64,000 bases of DNA from Thermoanaerobacter sp. A7A (GCF_000445185.1 NZ_AVAF01000171.1:36870-100869), one strand, 5' to 3'; numbered from the stretch's first letter, positions 52,150 through 61,452 are shown. The notes: a model not told the origin generated them from the letters alone. Translations and numbers: made by a program.

Positions 52150-52169
52150 TCTATCCCTCCTAATAGATG

Positions 52170-52200
52170 AAAAGCCCGGCCCTTAACAGCCCGGGCTTTT
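52170..52200 (-). terminator. Intercistronic hairpin between oppA and oppB
   Basis: AAAAGCCCGG (52170-52179) pairs with CCGGGCTTTT (52191-52200). It lies just after the oppA stop within the operon, so it is probably a partial terminator or mRNA-stabilising stem that raises oppA over the membrane subunits. Confidence 0.8.
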
Positions 52201-52209
52201 AAATTTAAA

Positions 52210-53952
52210 TTAATACGCAAGAATTTCTGCTTGATACAGTGAATAAGTAAAATCTCTGAAAGATGAGATCTGGAATCCTACTACTCTGCTGTTCTTTGCG
52301 TTGAGGTCATTTCTCTGATACAGGAAGATGTATGGCAAGTCATCGTTTAATACTTTGTAAAGTTCATGGTAAATTTCCTTGCGTTTGTTCATATCTAATT
52401 CTTCACGGCCCTTTAGTATGAGTTCATCAACTTTTGGATTTGCATACCCTATTTTATTCTGAGACCCTTTTGAGAAGAATATAGTATAAGGATCTGGTTC
52501 AGGAGTTAAGCCCCAAGCCATGAAGTACATTTCAAAATCGCCTTTATTGACCTTGTCAATTATGGCGTTGAATTCAAGAGGTTCTGCCACAAATTCTATA
52601 CCCAATTCTTTATAATTTTCTACTGCCATTGGCACTAAAGCATCATTTACTGGATTAGGTGATGAAGCTAAGAAGTGTATTGTAAATTTCTGACCATCTT
52701 TATAACGATAACCATCTGGTCCTAATTTCCAACCAGCTTCATCTAAAAGCTGCTTTGCTTTTTCTGGGTTATAGTCATAATGTATTATGTCTTTTTCATC
52801 AGGATATGCCCATGATACTTTAGACTGTGGCACATCTCTTACTTCTGCTAAGCCCTGATATACAGCATCAACTATAGCTTTGCGGTTAAGACCATAAGCT
52901 AATGCTTTACGCACTCTTACATCCTGGAATTTTGGAAGTTTGTGATTGAAAGCTATATAACCATAACCATTAGTTGGAAGTAAGCTATAATCAACAAATC
53001 CAAGGCTTTCTAGCAACTCTACGTTATCTTTCTTTGCTGTGATGTTTGAGGTCTCATAGTCTGTTTCACCGGTTTGTAACATTTGAACAGCTGTTTCCTC
53101 TGTTGTAGTTTTGTAAATTAAGTGTTTAATTTTTGGAGCACCTTTCCAGTAATTCTCATTTGCTACTAAGCGAACTTCTTGACCAGGAACAAATTTTTCA
53201 AATACATAGGGACCTGAGCCGAGTGGCTGCTGTTCTAAAGCCTTTACTCCGTCTAATTTGCCTTTAGCAAAGTCTTTTCCATAATAATGTTGTGGGATAA
53301 CTGGGATATTAAGGTCTGACAAAGATGTTCCGAGAACTTTTTCTAATTGAATCTGTATTGTATGGTCATCTATTACTTTTATTCCTTCAATTTTGTCTGC
53401 ATTTCCTTCATTATATTCTTTAAACCCTTTGATTCCTGCTGCAGATAAAGCAATTGGCCCATCATAAGTAGGATCAGCTAGTACATAATAAGAAAATTCT
53501 ACGTCCTTAGCTGTCAAAGGTGTTCCATCACTAAATTTTACGTCATCTCGTAAATGGAAGGTGATAGTATTGTTATCTTTGTCTATATCCCAACTCTTTG
53601 CAAGAGATGGAATGTATGTTCCATCGAAGTCTACCTCTAGTAAACTATCAAAAATAGCGCTGTTTACATAATTGTCATATGATGTTTCAGAATAGAGAGG
53701 ATTGAAAACTCCTTTTGGCTCATGAAGACCTATTATAAGTGTGTCGGTACGAGCCTTTGATGCTTCTGGTATTTTTGAAGTGTCTTTTGCTTTAGTCCAG
53801 TTGTCGCTATCTTGAACTGAAGCTGTAGGTGTTGTTTTTTGTTCTTGAGATTGTTGTGGCGTTTGAGTTTCTGTCTTACCACAGGAGGTCAAAAAAACAG
53901 ATAGGATAAAAATTAGGGTCACAACTAGAGGAAGCCACTTTTTTCTTAGCAT
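52210..53952 (-). CDS. oppA: Oligopeptide-binding lipoprotein (OppA-like)
   Basis: 580 aa solute-binding protein of family 5 (SBP_bac_5). Signal peptide with lipobox FLTSCGKTETQ (Cys about 24), a Ser/Thr/Gln linker, then the binding domain with RDDVKFSDGTPLTAKDVEFSY. The peptide specificity cannot be read. The ATG has no recognisable Shine-Dalgarno sequence: the 28 nt upstream are almost pure A/T. Its promoter is at 53987-54015. Confidence 0.92.
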   Translation of the reverse strand: MLRKKWLPLVVTLIFILSVFLTSCGKTETQTPQQSQEQKTTPTASVQDSDNWTKAKDTSKIPEASKARTDTLIIGLHEPKGVFNPLYSETSYDNYVNSAIFDSLLEVDFDGTYIPSLAKSWDIDKDNNTITFHLRDDVKFSDGTPLTAKDVEFSYYVLADPTYDGPIALSAAGIKGFKEYNEGNADKIEGIKVIDDHTIQIQLEKVLGTSLSDLNIPVIPQHYYGKDFAKGKLDGVKALEQQPLGSGPYVFEKFVPGQEVRLVANENYWKGAPKIKHLIYKTTTEETAVQMLQTGETDYETSNITAKKDNVELLESLGFVDYSLLPTNGYGYIAFNHKLPKFQDVRVRKALAYGLNRKAIVDAVYQGLAEVRDVPQSKVSWAYPDEKDIIHYDYNPEKAKQLLDEAGWKLGPDGYRYKDGQKFTIHFLASSPNPVNDALVPMAVENYKELGIEFVAEPLEFNAIIDKVNKGDFEMYFMAWGLTPEPDPYTIFFSKGSQNKIGYANPKVDELILKGREELDMNKRKEIYHELYKVLNDDLPYIFLYQRNDLNAKNSRVVGFQISSFRDFTYSLYQAEILAY

Positions 53953-53986
53953 TTTTTAAATTATATTTATTTTGTACACGATTACT

Positions 53987-54015
53987 ATTATAGCATATTT
54001 AATATATATTGGCAA
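53987..54015 (-). promoter_or_regulatory. opp operon promoter
   Basis: Minus strand TTGCCA (54015-54010), 17-bp spacer, TATAAT (53992-53987). Confidence 0.75.
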
Positions 54016-54387
54016 CATATCCACTAAAAGTGTAAATCCTTTGCGGATTTTTTTAATTTTACACATGTATTTTTAAAAATATATTAAAATACAAACATGA
54101 AAATTATTAATTTTTAAATATCTATTTTAATTTTATGCAAACGAAGATGATTTTAGTACATATTTTGTGAAATTTTTTCATAAAAATTTAATAAACCTTC
54201 AAAAAAAGTAGCAAAAGTATAAGTCAATTTAAAATTTAATATTATTTTTAAACTAAAAATGGTTTTTGACTACTAAAAAGTAAATAAACAGCAAAATGAT
54301 TTTAATATCGCTTTTGCTTGTATTTGTATGGCCTTTATAAAGCAAGAAGTGGATCTTTGAAAATATGAGATTAATTCTTAAAAGGTG
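54016..54387. other. AT-rich intergenic region between oppA and the TIM-barrel gene
   Basis: About 370 bp without a credible gene. It contains a hairpin AAATCC-TTTGC-GGATTT at 54034-54050 with a T-run on the plus strand, nested in GTGTAAA/TTTACAC. An AT-rich inverted repeat (CATGTATTTT with AAAATAC...CATG) lies at about 54064-54100. Nothing else recognised. Confidence 0.5.
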
Positions 54388-54415
54388 TTGATTTATAAAC
54401 AATTGTTGGTATAAT
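54388..54415 (+). promoter_or_regulatory. Promoter of the TIM-barrel protein gene
   Basis: TTGATT at 54388-54393, 16-bp spacer, TATAAT at 54410-54415. Confidence 0.6.
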
Positions 54416-54450
54416 ATTTTTATAAAATAAGAGCAAAAGATGGTGATAAA

Positions 54451-55125
54451 ATGTCTGATAATTTTGTTCCCGAGATAACTTCACCTTTAAGGCAAAAGAT
54501 GGTTTTAGTTCCTGAAGTTATTCATCAAAAAGCTTCGGGAATAAAGGTCTATGGTAAATTAATAAAATCCCTTGTTTTTACAACAGATATTGCTTTGATT
54601 AGAAATACTAATGCTCATGCTGTTTTAGCAGTATATCCGTTTACTCCTCAGCCAGTTATTACTCACGCTCTTATGATGGCAGCGGATATACCGGTATTTT
54701 GCGGGGTGGGTGGAGGACTTACACAAGGAAAGAGAGTTGTTAACTTGGCTCTTGACGCGGAATTTTCTGGAGCAATGGGAGTTGTTGTAAATGCTCCTAC
54801 TGCCAATGATATAATCAAAAAAATTAGAGCGACAATAGATATACCTATTGTTGTAACTATAGTGTCGGAGAAAGAGGACATAAAAGGGAGAGTAGAAGCT
54901 GGCGCTACAATACTTAACATATCTGGTGCACAAAAGACACCTGATTTAGTAAAACGTGTAAAAGATATTTGTCCCGACATACCCATTATTGCAACAGGAG
55001 GTCCTACTGAGGAAACCATTTTAAAGACGATAGAAGCAGGCGCTAATGCTATATCCTATACTCCTCCTACAAATGCAGAGATTTTCTCAGAGATAATGGA
55101 CAAATACAGAAAGGAAAGGGAGTAA
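54451..55125 (+). CDS. TIM-barrel protein of unknown function
   Basis: 224 aa. The C-terminal half has repeated beta-strand/glycine patterns of a phosphate-binding TIM barrel (GATILNISGAQKTPDLVKRV, PIIATGGPTEETILKTIEAGANAISY), similar in outline to NanE/ThiE-like barrels. Clostridial homologues are usually called simply 'hydrolase'. Monocistronic with promoter and terminator. No substrate can be inferred. Confidence 0.7.
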   Translation: MSDNFVPEITSPLRQKMVLVPEVIHQKASGIKVYGKLIKSLVFTTDIALIRNTNAHAVLAVYPFTPQPVITHALMMAADIPVFCGVGGGLTQGKRVVNLALDAEFSGAMGVVVNAPTANDIIKKIRATIDIPIVVTIVSEKEDIKGRVEAGATILNISGAQKTPDLVKRVKDICPDIPIIATGGPTEETILKTIEAGANAISYTPPTNAEIFSEIMDKYRKERE

Positions 55126-55126
55126 C

Positions 55127-55150
55127 TAAAAGGGCTTTTTGGCCCTTTTA
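55127..55150 (+). terminator. Terminator of TIM-barrel gene
   Basis: AAAGGGC-TTTTTG-GCCCTTTT. Confidence 0.8.
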
Positions 55151-55254
55151 TAAATTACGATAAAAGTACTATGACGGTACAAACGTCTTTTTGTTTGTTC
55201 TGCTATTTATGATATAATATAAATTAAAACATTTTACAAAGGGGAGAGGATGAG

Positions 55255-56388
55255 ATGCAATACAGACAATTTGGCAAGCTAAATATAGCAGTATCTGCAT
55301 TAGGATTTGGTTTAATGAGGCTTCCTGTAATTGATAATGATAACAGCAAAATAGATGAGGCTGAAGCGATAAAGATGATAAGGTATGCCATTGACAATGG
55401 CGTGAATTATATTGATACAGCATGGCCGTATCATGGAGGTAACAGCGAAATAGTTGCAGGTAAAGCTTTAAAAGATGGTTACCGAGAAAAAACTTTTCTT
55501 GCTACGAAACTTCCCACCTGGCTAATTAACGAGAAAGAAGATATGGACAAATATTTAAATGAACAGCTCAAGAAACTTCAGACAGACCACATAGATTTTT
55601 ATCTTTTGCATGCTTTAGATAAAAATAAATGGGAGAACATGAAAAAAGTTGATGCTTTAAGCTGGGCTGAAAAGAAAAAACAAGAAGGGAAGATAAGATA
55701 CATAGGGTTTTCCTTCCATGATGAGTATCCTGTATTCCAAGAGATTGTAGATTATTATGACAAATGGGATTTCTGTCAAATACAGTACAACTATATGGAC
55801 ATAGATGTGCAGGCTGGAGAGAAGGGATTAAAATATGCTGCTTCAAAAGGCTTAGGTGTTGTAATAATGGAGCCTATAAGAGGAGGAAGGCTTGCCAACC
55901 CTCCAAAAGCAGTGCAAGACATTTGGGATACTGCAAAGGTTAAGCGTACCCCTGCAGAGTGGGCACTTCAATGGTTATGGAATCAGCCGGAGGTTTCGGT
56001 TGTGTTAAGTGGCATGAGCACGTTTGAGCAATTAAAAGAAAATATTGAAAGCGCAAAAAGGTCAGGAATAAATACCTTAACAAAAGAAGAACTTGAGATT
56101 GTGAGTAAAGTTAGAAACAAATACAAAGAGCTTTCACCAATAGCCTGTACAGGGTGTAACTACTGCATGCCTTGTCCAAATGGTGTAAATATACCAAGGA
56201 ACTTTGAACTTTACAACGAAGCTCATATGTATAACACCTATGAAGCTAACCGCAGGGATTACGAAAACTTGGGAGATGCAAGAGCGAGTTCCTGCATTGA
56301 ATGTGGTACCTGTGAGAGCGTATGTCCACAACATCTTACAATAATTGACTACCTTAAAGAAGTTGCAAATTATTTTGAAAGAGCATAA
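55255..56388 (+). CDS. Aldo/keto reductase with C-terminal 2x[4Fe-4S] ferredoxin domain
   Basis: 377 aa. AKR barrel (about 1-280) with catalytic-type NYIDTAWPYHGGNSE (Asp, Tyr), ATKLP (Lys) and LLHAL (His). A C-terminal region (about 295-370) holds CTGCNYCMPCPNGVNIP and CIECGTCESVCPQ, two four-Cys iron-sulphur motifs. Such Fe-S AKRs are common in anaerobes and may link reductions to ferredoxin; the physiological substrate is unknown. ATG with SD GGGGAGAGG. Confidence 0.9.
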   Translation: MQYRQFGKLNIAVSALGFGLMRLPVIDNDNSKIDEAEAIKMIRYAIDNGVNYIDTAWPYHGGNSEIVAGKALKDGYREKTFLATKLPTWLINEKEDMDKYLNEQLKKLQTDHIDFYLLHALDKNKWENMKKVDALSWAEKKKQEGKIRYIGFSFHDEYPVFQEIVDYYDKWDFCQIQYNYMDIDVQAGEKGLKYAASKGLGVVIMEPIRGGRLANPPKAVQDIWDTAKVKRTPAEWALQWLWNQPEVSVVLSGMSTFEQLKENIESAKRSGINTLTKEELEIVSKVRNKYKELSPIACTGCNYCMPCPNGVNIPRNFELYNEAHMYNTYEANRRDYENLGDARASSCIECGTCESVCPQHLTIIDYLKEVANYFERA

Positions 56389-56397
56389 CGAAAAAAT

Positions 56398-56437
56398 AGG
56401 AGAAGGAGATTGACAAACTTTGTCACTCCTTCTCGCT
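56398..56437. terminator. Bidirectional terminator between AKR and the small membrane peptide
   Basis: GAGAAGGAG pairs with CTCCTTCTC and an inner GACAAA pairs with TTTGTC, one long hairpin. T-rich sequence flanks both sides (GCTTTCTTTT on plus, CTATTTTTTC on minus). Confidence 0.85.
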
Positions 56438-56457
56438 TTCTTTTATGTATTAAAAAT

Positions 56458-56559
56458 CTAGATGCCATGATGAAAAGCAGTTAAAAATATTGTTATCCCA
56501 AGAAGAAGACATAATATACTCAGTATTAAAAAAATGGCTAAATAAAATTTTTTCTCCAT
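56458..56559 (-). CDS. 33-aa single-span membrane peptide
   Basis: A short minus-strand frame of 33 codons (MEKKFYLAIF...LTAFHHGI) with a basic N-terminus, one hydrophobic helix (about 6-27) and a His-His tail. The ATG at 56559 is preceded by AAAGGGGCGG at proper spacing. It ends in front of a bidirectional terminator. Too short for usual gene finders. Function unknown; possibly a membrane regulatory peptide or type I-toxin-like product. Confidence 0.6.
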   Translation of the reverse strand: MEKKFYLAIFLILSILCLLLGITIFLTAFHHGI

Positions 56560-56688
56560 TTAGTATACCGCCCCTTTGTAAAACATATCTCTATAATATA
56601 GACGAAAAAGTTCGCTTTTAGTTTCATTTTTTTAAAATTTTTCTATAATAGGCGTGTATAAATTTGCATATATGAGAGGAGAGTTTGT

Positions 56689-57972
56689 ATGTTTGAGGTT
56701 ATTGAAGATATGTTAAGTCCAGAATATTGGATTAGGAAAATAGACAATGCCGACAAAGTTATTATGACACCACAAGAGATTGAAAACTTTAACAGAAAGA
56801 TAATAAATAAAGTAGGTATGGTATGTGACATTGAGACATACAAAAAAAGTTTAAAAAAAGATGAGCTTATTAAGTTAATCAAAAGTTATGAGATACCCAA
56901 AAAGTCTATGTACAATAGGTACGGCAACCTCATAGAAGAAGACTTTTATGACGATGTAATAGAAAATACAAATTTAGAAAAAATTGAGGATGTAAATCCA
57001 GTAAAATACGGTATAGCAATTCGAAATACTTCTATTAGAAGTTTTCCCACGGAGGAAGCTGTTTTTGACAAGCAGGGAGATATTGAATTTGACAGGTTTC
57101 AAGAGACGGGATGTCAAGCTTTTGAACCTTTAGTTATTTTACACAAAAGTAAAGATAGAAAATGGTTTTTTATACAGATGTACAATTACAGAGGATGGAT
57201 TAAAGCAGAGGATATTGCAATTTCAAAGGACAAAAAAGAGTTATTTGATTATGTAAATTCCTATAAATTTTTAGTGGTCACAGGAAACTACACAAAAACT
57301 CGGAGTAATCCTTTTGATATAAGCATTTCTAAACTGGAATTTACAATGGGTACTAAGATACCTCTCGAAACAAACAAAGTTCCAAGGCATATAGGCAATC
57401 AATCCGTAGAAGGCAATTATGTAATTAAAATACCTGTAAGAGATAGTAATGGAAATCTTCAATTTAAGTATTCTTTGATTTCCAAAAAAGAAGATATAAA
57501 TTTAGGATACCTTCCATATACAAGAGAAAATATTCTAAAGCAAGCTTTTAAACTTTTAGGTGATAGGTATGGGTGGGGAGATAGTTTTGGGGGAAGAGAT
57601 TGTTCAAGCTATATAATGTATGTTTTTAAAACTTTTGGCATAAGGCTTCCTAGGAATGCTAATGAGCAAGAAGCAGTAGCGGACAAATCCTATAAATTTA
57701 TTGAGGGAATGTCAAATGAAGAAAGAATAAAAGTGTTCGACAGTGTAAAGCCAGGAGCATTAGTCTATATGCCAGGGCATGCTATGATTTACATTGGAAA
57801 AGAAAAAGGCATTCCTTATATAATACATAATTTTCATGGGTATGGAGAGAAAAAGGAAGATAAATATGAATTTGTTCCTGTAAATGAAGTTATGGTAACC
57901 TCTACTTTTCTGCCGACAACTTCAGGAGTATCTTTTATAGAAAAATTCACTTCTGTTTTGGAAATAGAATAA
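56689..57972 (+). CDS. SH3-domain NlpC/P60 cell-wall peptidase
   Basis: 427 aa. An N-terminal helical domain, an SH3-like pair (about 105-180 and 195-255) and a C-terminal NlpC/P60 domain (about 280-400). The catalytic Cys305 is in GGRDCSSYIMYVF and the His in MPGHAMIYIG. The layout matches YkfC-type gamma-D-glutamyl dipeptide hydrolases that recycle wall peptides. No signal peptide is seen, consistent with a cytoplasmic recycling role. ATG with SD GAGAGGAG. Confidence 0.87.
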   Translation: MFEVIEDMLSPEYWIRKIDNADKVIMTPQEIENFNRKIINKVGMVCDIETYKKSLKKDELIKLIKSYEIPKKSMYNRYGNLIEEDFYDDVIENTNLEKIEDVNPVKYGIAIRNTSIRSFPTEEAVFDKQGDIEFDRFQETGCQAFEPLVILHKSKDRKWFFIQMYNYRGWIKAEDIAISKDKKELFDYVNSYKFLVVTGNYTKTRSNPFDISISKLEFTMGTKIPLETNKVPRHIGNQSVEGNYVIKIPVRDSNGNLQFKYSLISKKEDINLGYLPYTRENILKQAFKLLGDRYGWGDSFGGRDCSSYIMYVFKTFGIRLPRNANEQEAVADKSYKFIEGMSNEERIKVFDSVKPGALVYMPGHAMIYIGKEKGIPYIIHNFHGYGEKKEDKYEFVPVNEVMVTSTFLPTTSGVSFIEKFTSVLEIE

Positions 57973-57998
57973 GGGTAAACTGAAAATTTACCCTTATT
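57967..57998. terminator. Bidirectional terminator between NlpC/P60 gene and adhE
   Basis: AATAAGGGTAAA pairs with TTTACCCTTATT around CTGAAAA; it contains both stop codons' surroundings. Confidence 0.85.
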
Positions 57999-60612
57999 CT
58001 CCATAGGCTTTTCTATATATTTCTGCAATTTCGGATACCAATGGCATTCTTGGATTTGAGCCAGTGCACTGGTCGTTAAAGGCTATATCCGACATTTCCA
58101 TTATTTGTTTTTCGAATTCTTCTTTATTTATGCCTGCTTCTTTAAGTGTCAAAGGAAGATTAAGCTCTTTCATGAGATTTTTTATCGCTTCAATGAGGCT
58201 TTTTACTCCTTCTTCAACTGTTGAAGCAGGAAGTCCCAAGAATTTTGCAATTTCTGCATATTTCTCGGCTGCTTTGGGATATTCATATTGTGGGAATGAA
58301 GCAAATTTTTTAGGTAACTCAGCATTGTAATCTATGACATAGGGCAGAAGTATTGCATTTGCTCTTCCGTGTGGAAGATGGAATTTAGCACCAAGTATAT
58401 GAGCCATACTATGGTTTATTCCTAAAAATGCATTTGTGAAGGCCATTCCAGCTATGCATGAAGCATTGTGCATCTTTTCGCGGGCGACTTTATCTTGCCC
58501 GTTTTTGTATGCTTTAGGTAGATATTCAAATATCAATTTTATAGCTTTTTCTGCGAGAGCGTCTGTATAGTCTGATGCCATTACAGATACATAGGCTTCA
58601 ATAGCATGGGTTAAAGCGTCCATACCAGTGTCTGCTGTGACAGAGGGTGGTATTGTCATTGTGAGGTCAGGGTCTATTATAGCGATATCTGGTGTTAATT
58701 CGTAATCTGTGAGAGGGTACTTTATATTTTTCTTTTTGTCTGTTATAACTGCAAAGGCAGTAACTTCAGAACCTGTACCGCTGGTGGTTGGTATTGCGAT
58801 AAATAAAGCTTTTTTCCCCAGTTCAGGAAATCTATAAGTTCTTTTTCTTATGTCCATAAATTTTAACCTTAAGTCTTCGAATTTTGTATCAGGGTATTCG
58901 TAGAAAAGCCACATTCCCTTCGCTGCATCTATTGCAGAACCACCACCTACAGCTATTAGTAAGTCAGGCTCAAACCCTCTCATTATTTTTACCCCTTTTT
59001 CTACAGTGTCAACTGAAGGATCTGGTTCAACTTCAGAGAATATTTCATATTTAATATTTGCCTTATCTAATTGATACGTTACTTTATCTACAAAACCTAA
59101 TTTAACCATCACAGGGTCTGTTACAATAAAGGCTTTTTTGCCTTTTACTTGTGACAGATATTGTAATGACCCTCTTTCAAAATAAATTTGTGGTGGAACT
59201 CTGAACCATTTCATTCTCTCTTTTCTTATAAAAACTCGTTTTATGTTTATAAGGTTATAAACACTTACATTATCTGTTGTTGAATTTCTACCCATTGTAC
59301 CGCAACCCAAAGTCAAAGATGGGATAGCCGTGTTATAAATATCTCCAATAGCTCCTTGAGAAGCAGGGGCGTTTACAAGAATTCTTCCTGCTCGTACTCT
59401 TTTTGCAAATTCATTAATAATTTGTTGGTTTTCAGAATGTATTACTGCAGAGTGACCAAGTCCGCCGAATTCTGTCATTTCTTCACATCTTTTTATGCCT
59501 TCGTTGTAATCTTTGACTGTGTATAAAGCAAGTATTGGACTTAGCTTTTCTCTGGAGAGAGGATATTCTGGTCCTACAGCAGGATATTCAGCTACAAGTA
59601 TTTTTGTGTTTTCAGGTACTTTAAATCCAGCCATTTCAGCAATTTTTGTTGCCGGTTGACCTACAACTGCTGGATTCATTAAACCGGTGTTTTTGTCTAT
59701 AGCGAATTCTTCTAGCATTTTAGTCTCTTCTTTATTGAGAAAATAGCAACCATATTCTTTCATTAATTTTTTCACTTCATCTGCTATTTCTTCGTCTATT
59801 ATCACAGCTTGTTCTGATGCGCATACTGTGCCATTGTCAAAAGTTTTGCTAAGTATTAGGTCTGAGACTGCTCTTTTAATATTTGCAGTTTTTTCAATGT
59901 AGCAGGGGACATTGCCAGGACCTACGCCAAGGGCGGGTTTTCCTGAGCTGTAAGCGGCTTTTACCATTCCAGCGCCGCCTGTTGCGAGGATAAGGGAGAC
60001 GCCGGGATGTGTCATGAGAAGTTGCGTTGCTTCAATTGAAGGCGTTTCAATCCAACCTATGCATCCTTCTGGTGCACCAGCTTTTAATGCTGCCTCGTAC
60101 ATGGTCTTTGCTGCTTCTATACTAGATTTTAATGCTTTTGGGTGAAAGCTAAAAATTATTGGATTTCTTGTTTTAATAGCGATTAAGCTTTTGAACATTG
60201 TTGTAGAAGTAGGGTTTGTAACGGGTGTTACGCCGGCTATAACTCCTACAGGTTCTGCCACTTCCATATAATTTTCTTCTAAGTTTTCACTTAGGACGCC
60301 GACAGTCTTTTTGTCTTTTATATAATTGTACACATATTCTACTGCAAAAAGATTTTTCGTTATTTTGTCTTCATAAACACCCATTTTTGTTTCTTCATGG
60401 GCTAATTTTGCCAATCTCACATGATTTTCAATACCAGCCAAAGCCATAGCTTTAACTATTTTATCTATTTGTTCTTGGGTATAAGACATGAATTTTTCTT
60501 GTGCTCTTTGTGCTTTTTCTACTAATTGGTCTATTTGTCTTTTAACATCCAGCGTTTCTTTCACTTCTGTTTTTTCTTTTACTTCTCTTCTTTCTTGTAA
60601 TAAGTTAGGCAT
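57994..60612 (-). CDS. adhE: Bifunctional acetaldehyde/alcohol dehydrogenase AdhE
   Basis: Main ethanol-forming enzyme, about 872 aa, reducing acetyl-CoA to acetaldehyde and then to ethanol. N-terminal CoA-acylating aldehyde dehydrogenase domain (about 20-440) with nucleophile Cys264 in FDNGTVCASEQ. C-terminal iron-dependent alcohol dehydrogenase (about 455-870) with GGGSAID and the metal-binding HAIEAYVS and INHSMAHILGAKFHLPHG. Members of the family assemble into spirosomes. ATG 60612 has SD GGAGGTG 6 nt upstream; the extra 11 codons of the longer frame are not needed. The leader has a Rex-type operator. Confidence 0.96.
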   Translation of the reverse strand: MPNLLQERREVKEKTEVKETLDVKRQIDQLVEKAQRAQEKFMSYTQEQIDKIVKAMALAGIENHVRLAKLAHEETKMGVYEDKITKNLFAVEYVYNYIKDKKTVGVLSENLEENYMEVAEPVGVIAGVTPVTNPTSTTMFKSLIAIKTRNPIIFSFHPKALKSSIEAAKTMYEAALKAGAPEGCIGWIETPSIEATQLLMTHPGVSLILATGGAGMVKAAYSSGKPALGVGPGNVPCYIEKTANIKRAVSDLILSKTFDNGTVCASEQAVIIDEEIADEVKKLMKEYGCYFLNKEETKMLEEFAIDKNTGLMNPAVVGQPATKIAEMAGFKVPENTKILVAEYPAVGPEYPLSREKLSPILALYTVKDYNEGIKRCEEMTEFGGLGHSAVIHSENQQIINEFAKRVRAGRILVNAPASQGAIGDIYNTAIPSLTLGCGTMGRNSTTDNVSVYNLINIKRVFIRKERMKWFRVPPQIYFERGSLQYLSQVKGKKAFIVTDPVMVKLGFVDKVTYQLDKANIKYEIFSEVEPDPSVDTVEKGVKIMRGFEPDLLIAVGGGSAIDAAKGMWLFYEYPDTKFEDLRLKFMDIRKRTYRFPELGKKALFIAIPTTSGTGSEVTAFAVITDKKKNIKYPLTDYELTPDIAIIDPDLTMTIPPSVTADTGMDALTHAIEAYVSVMASDYTDALAEKAIKLIFEYLPKAYKNGQDKVAREKMHNASCIAGMAFTNAFLGINHSMAHILGAKFHLPHGRANAILLPYVIDYNAELPKKFASFPQYEYPKAAEKYAEIAKFLGLPASTVEEGVKSLIEAIKNLMKELNLPLTLKEAGINKEEFEKQIMEMSDIAFNDQCTGSNPRMPLVSEIAEIYRKAYGE

Positions 60613-60660
60613 AAGAACACCTCCATATTGATAATAATTTAACAAAATATTTTATTTAAA

Positions 60661-60773
60661 TAAAGAGATTGTCAAAGTGTACTTCGAAAAATTTAAGTAT
60701 TTTTCTATAAAAATTAGAAGTTAACAATAGTTTGCTCTATATTTTAATTGTTATTCATTTAACAATCTCTTTA
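60661..60773 (-). promoter_or_regulatory. 12-bp inverted repeat in the adhE leader
   Basis: TAAAGAGATTGT (60661-60672) and ACAATCTCTTTA (60762-60773) are perfect complements about 100 bp apart in the adhE 5' region, able to form a long stem or to bind a second regulator. The right copy overlaps the Rex site. On the minus strand a TTGACA at about 60673-60668 with a poor -10 could be a proximal promoter. Confidence 0.5.
60748..60765 (-). promoter_or_regulatory. Rex (redox-sensing repressor) operator
   Basis: TTGTTATTCATTTAACAA matches the Rex consensus TTGTTAANNNNTTAACAA at 13 of 14 fixed positions. Rex links the NADH/NAD ratio to fermentation genes; adhE is a usual target. Confidence 0.75.
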
Positions 60774-60922
60774 CACTTTTATAATAAAACAGGTTTAAAA
60801 TGATGTCAATAGTGATAAATCGATATGAAACGATTACTCAAAAAATTTTACATTATGTTTTTGCAGATTATATTGTGATATAATCAAATTACCAGTTTTT
60901 AAATTTTTAAGGAGATGAGAAG

Positions 60923-61390
60923 GTGCTGTATAAAAAATTCTTATCGCCTATTGGCATGCTTACAATATTTTCTTCGGGTAAAGGTATATGCCGCATTGAC
61001 TTTGAAAATGAGAAATCTTCATTAGAAGGTTTTAAAGAAGGCAGCGATTTTTATATTGAAGAGTGCATTAGGCAGCTTGACTTATATTTTCAAAAAAAAT
61101 TAAAAAATTTTGACGTGCGGTTGGATTTGCAAGGTACAGAGTTTCAGAAGGCTGTGTGGGAGGAGATTTTAAAAATTCCTTATGGTGAAGTTAAGACATA
61201 TGGAGAGATTGCGAGATTAATTGGCAAGCCAAAGGCAGCAAGAGCAGTAGGGCAAGCTCTTAATAAAAATCCTATTCCCATTGTAATTCCCTGTCACAGA
61301 GTTATTGGAAGTAACGGAAGCTTGACAGGTTTTGGAGGGGGTATTGAGATAAAAAAGTTTTTATTAAGGCATGAAGAGGTGGAGGTGTAA
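60923..61390 (+). CDS. ogt: Methylated-DNA--protein-cysteine S-methyltransferase
   Basis: Repairs O6-alkylguanine by transferring the alkyl group to its own Cys; 155 aa. Acceptor Cys124 is in PIPIVIPCHRVIGSNG, with the HTH-like RAVGQALNKNP before it. GTG start 7 nt after AAGGAG. No Ada domain. Monocistronic with terminator. Confidence 0.95.
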   Translation: MLYKKFLSPIGMLTIFSSGKGICRIDFENEKSSLEGFKEGSDFYIEECIRQLDLYFQKKLKNFDVRLDLQGTEFQKAVWEEILKIPYGEVKTYGEIARLIGKPKAARAVGQALNKNPIPIVIPCHRVIGSNGSLTGFGGGIEIKKFLLRHEEVEV

Positions 61391-61424
61391 AACCGCTTTT
61401 AATTTTATTAGCGGTTTTTTTATT
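61391..61424 (+). terminator. ogt terminator
   Basis: AAACCGCT pairs with AGCGGTTT, followed by TTTTTA. Confidence 0.85.
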
Positions 61425-61452
61425 TTATTTTTTTGAAAAGCTTTAAGAAATC

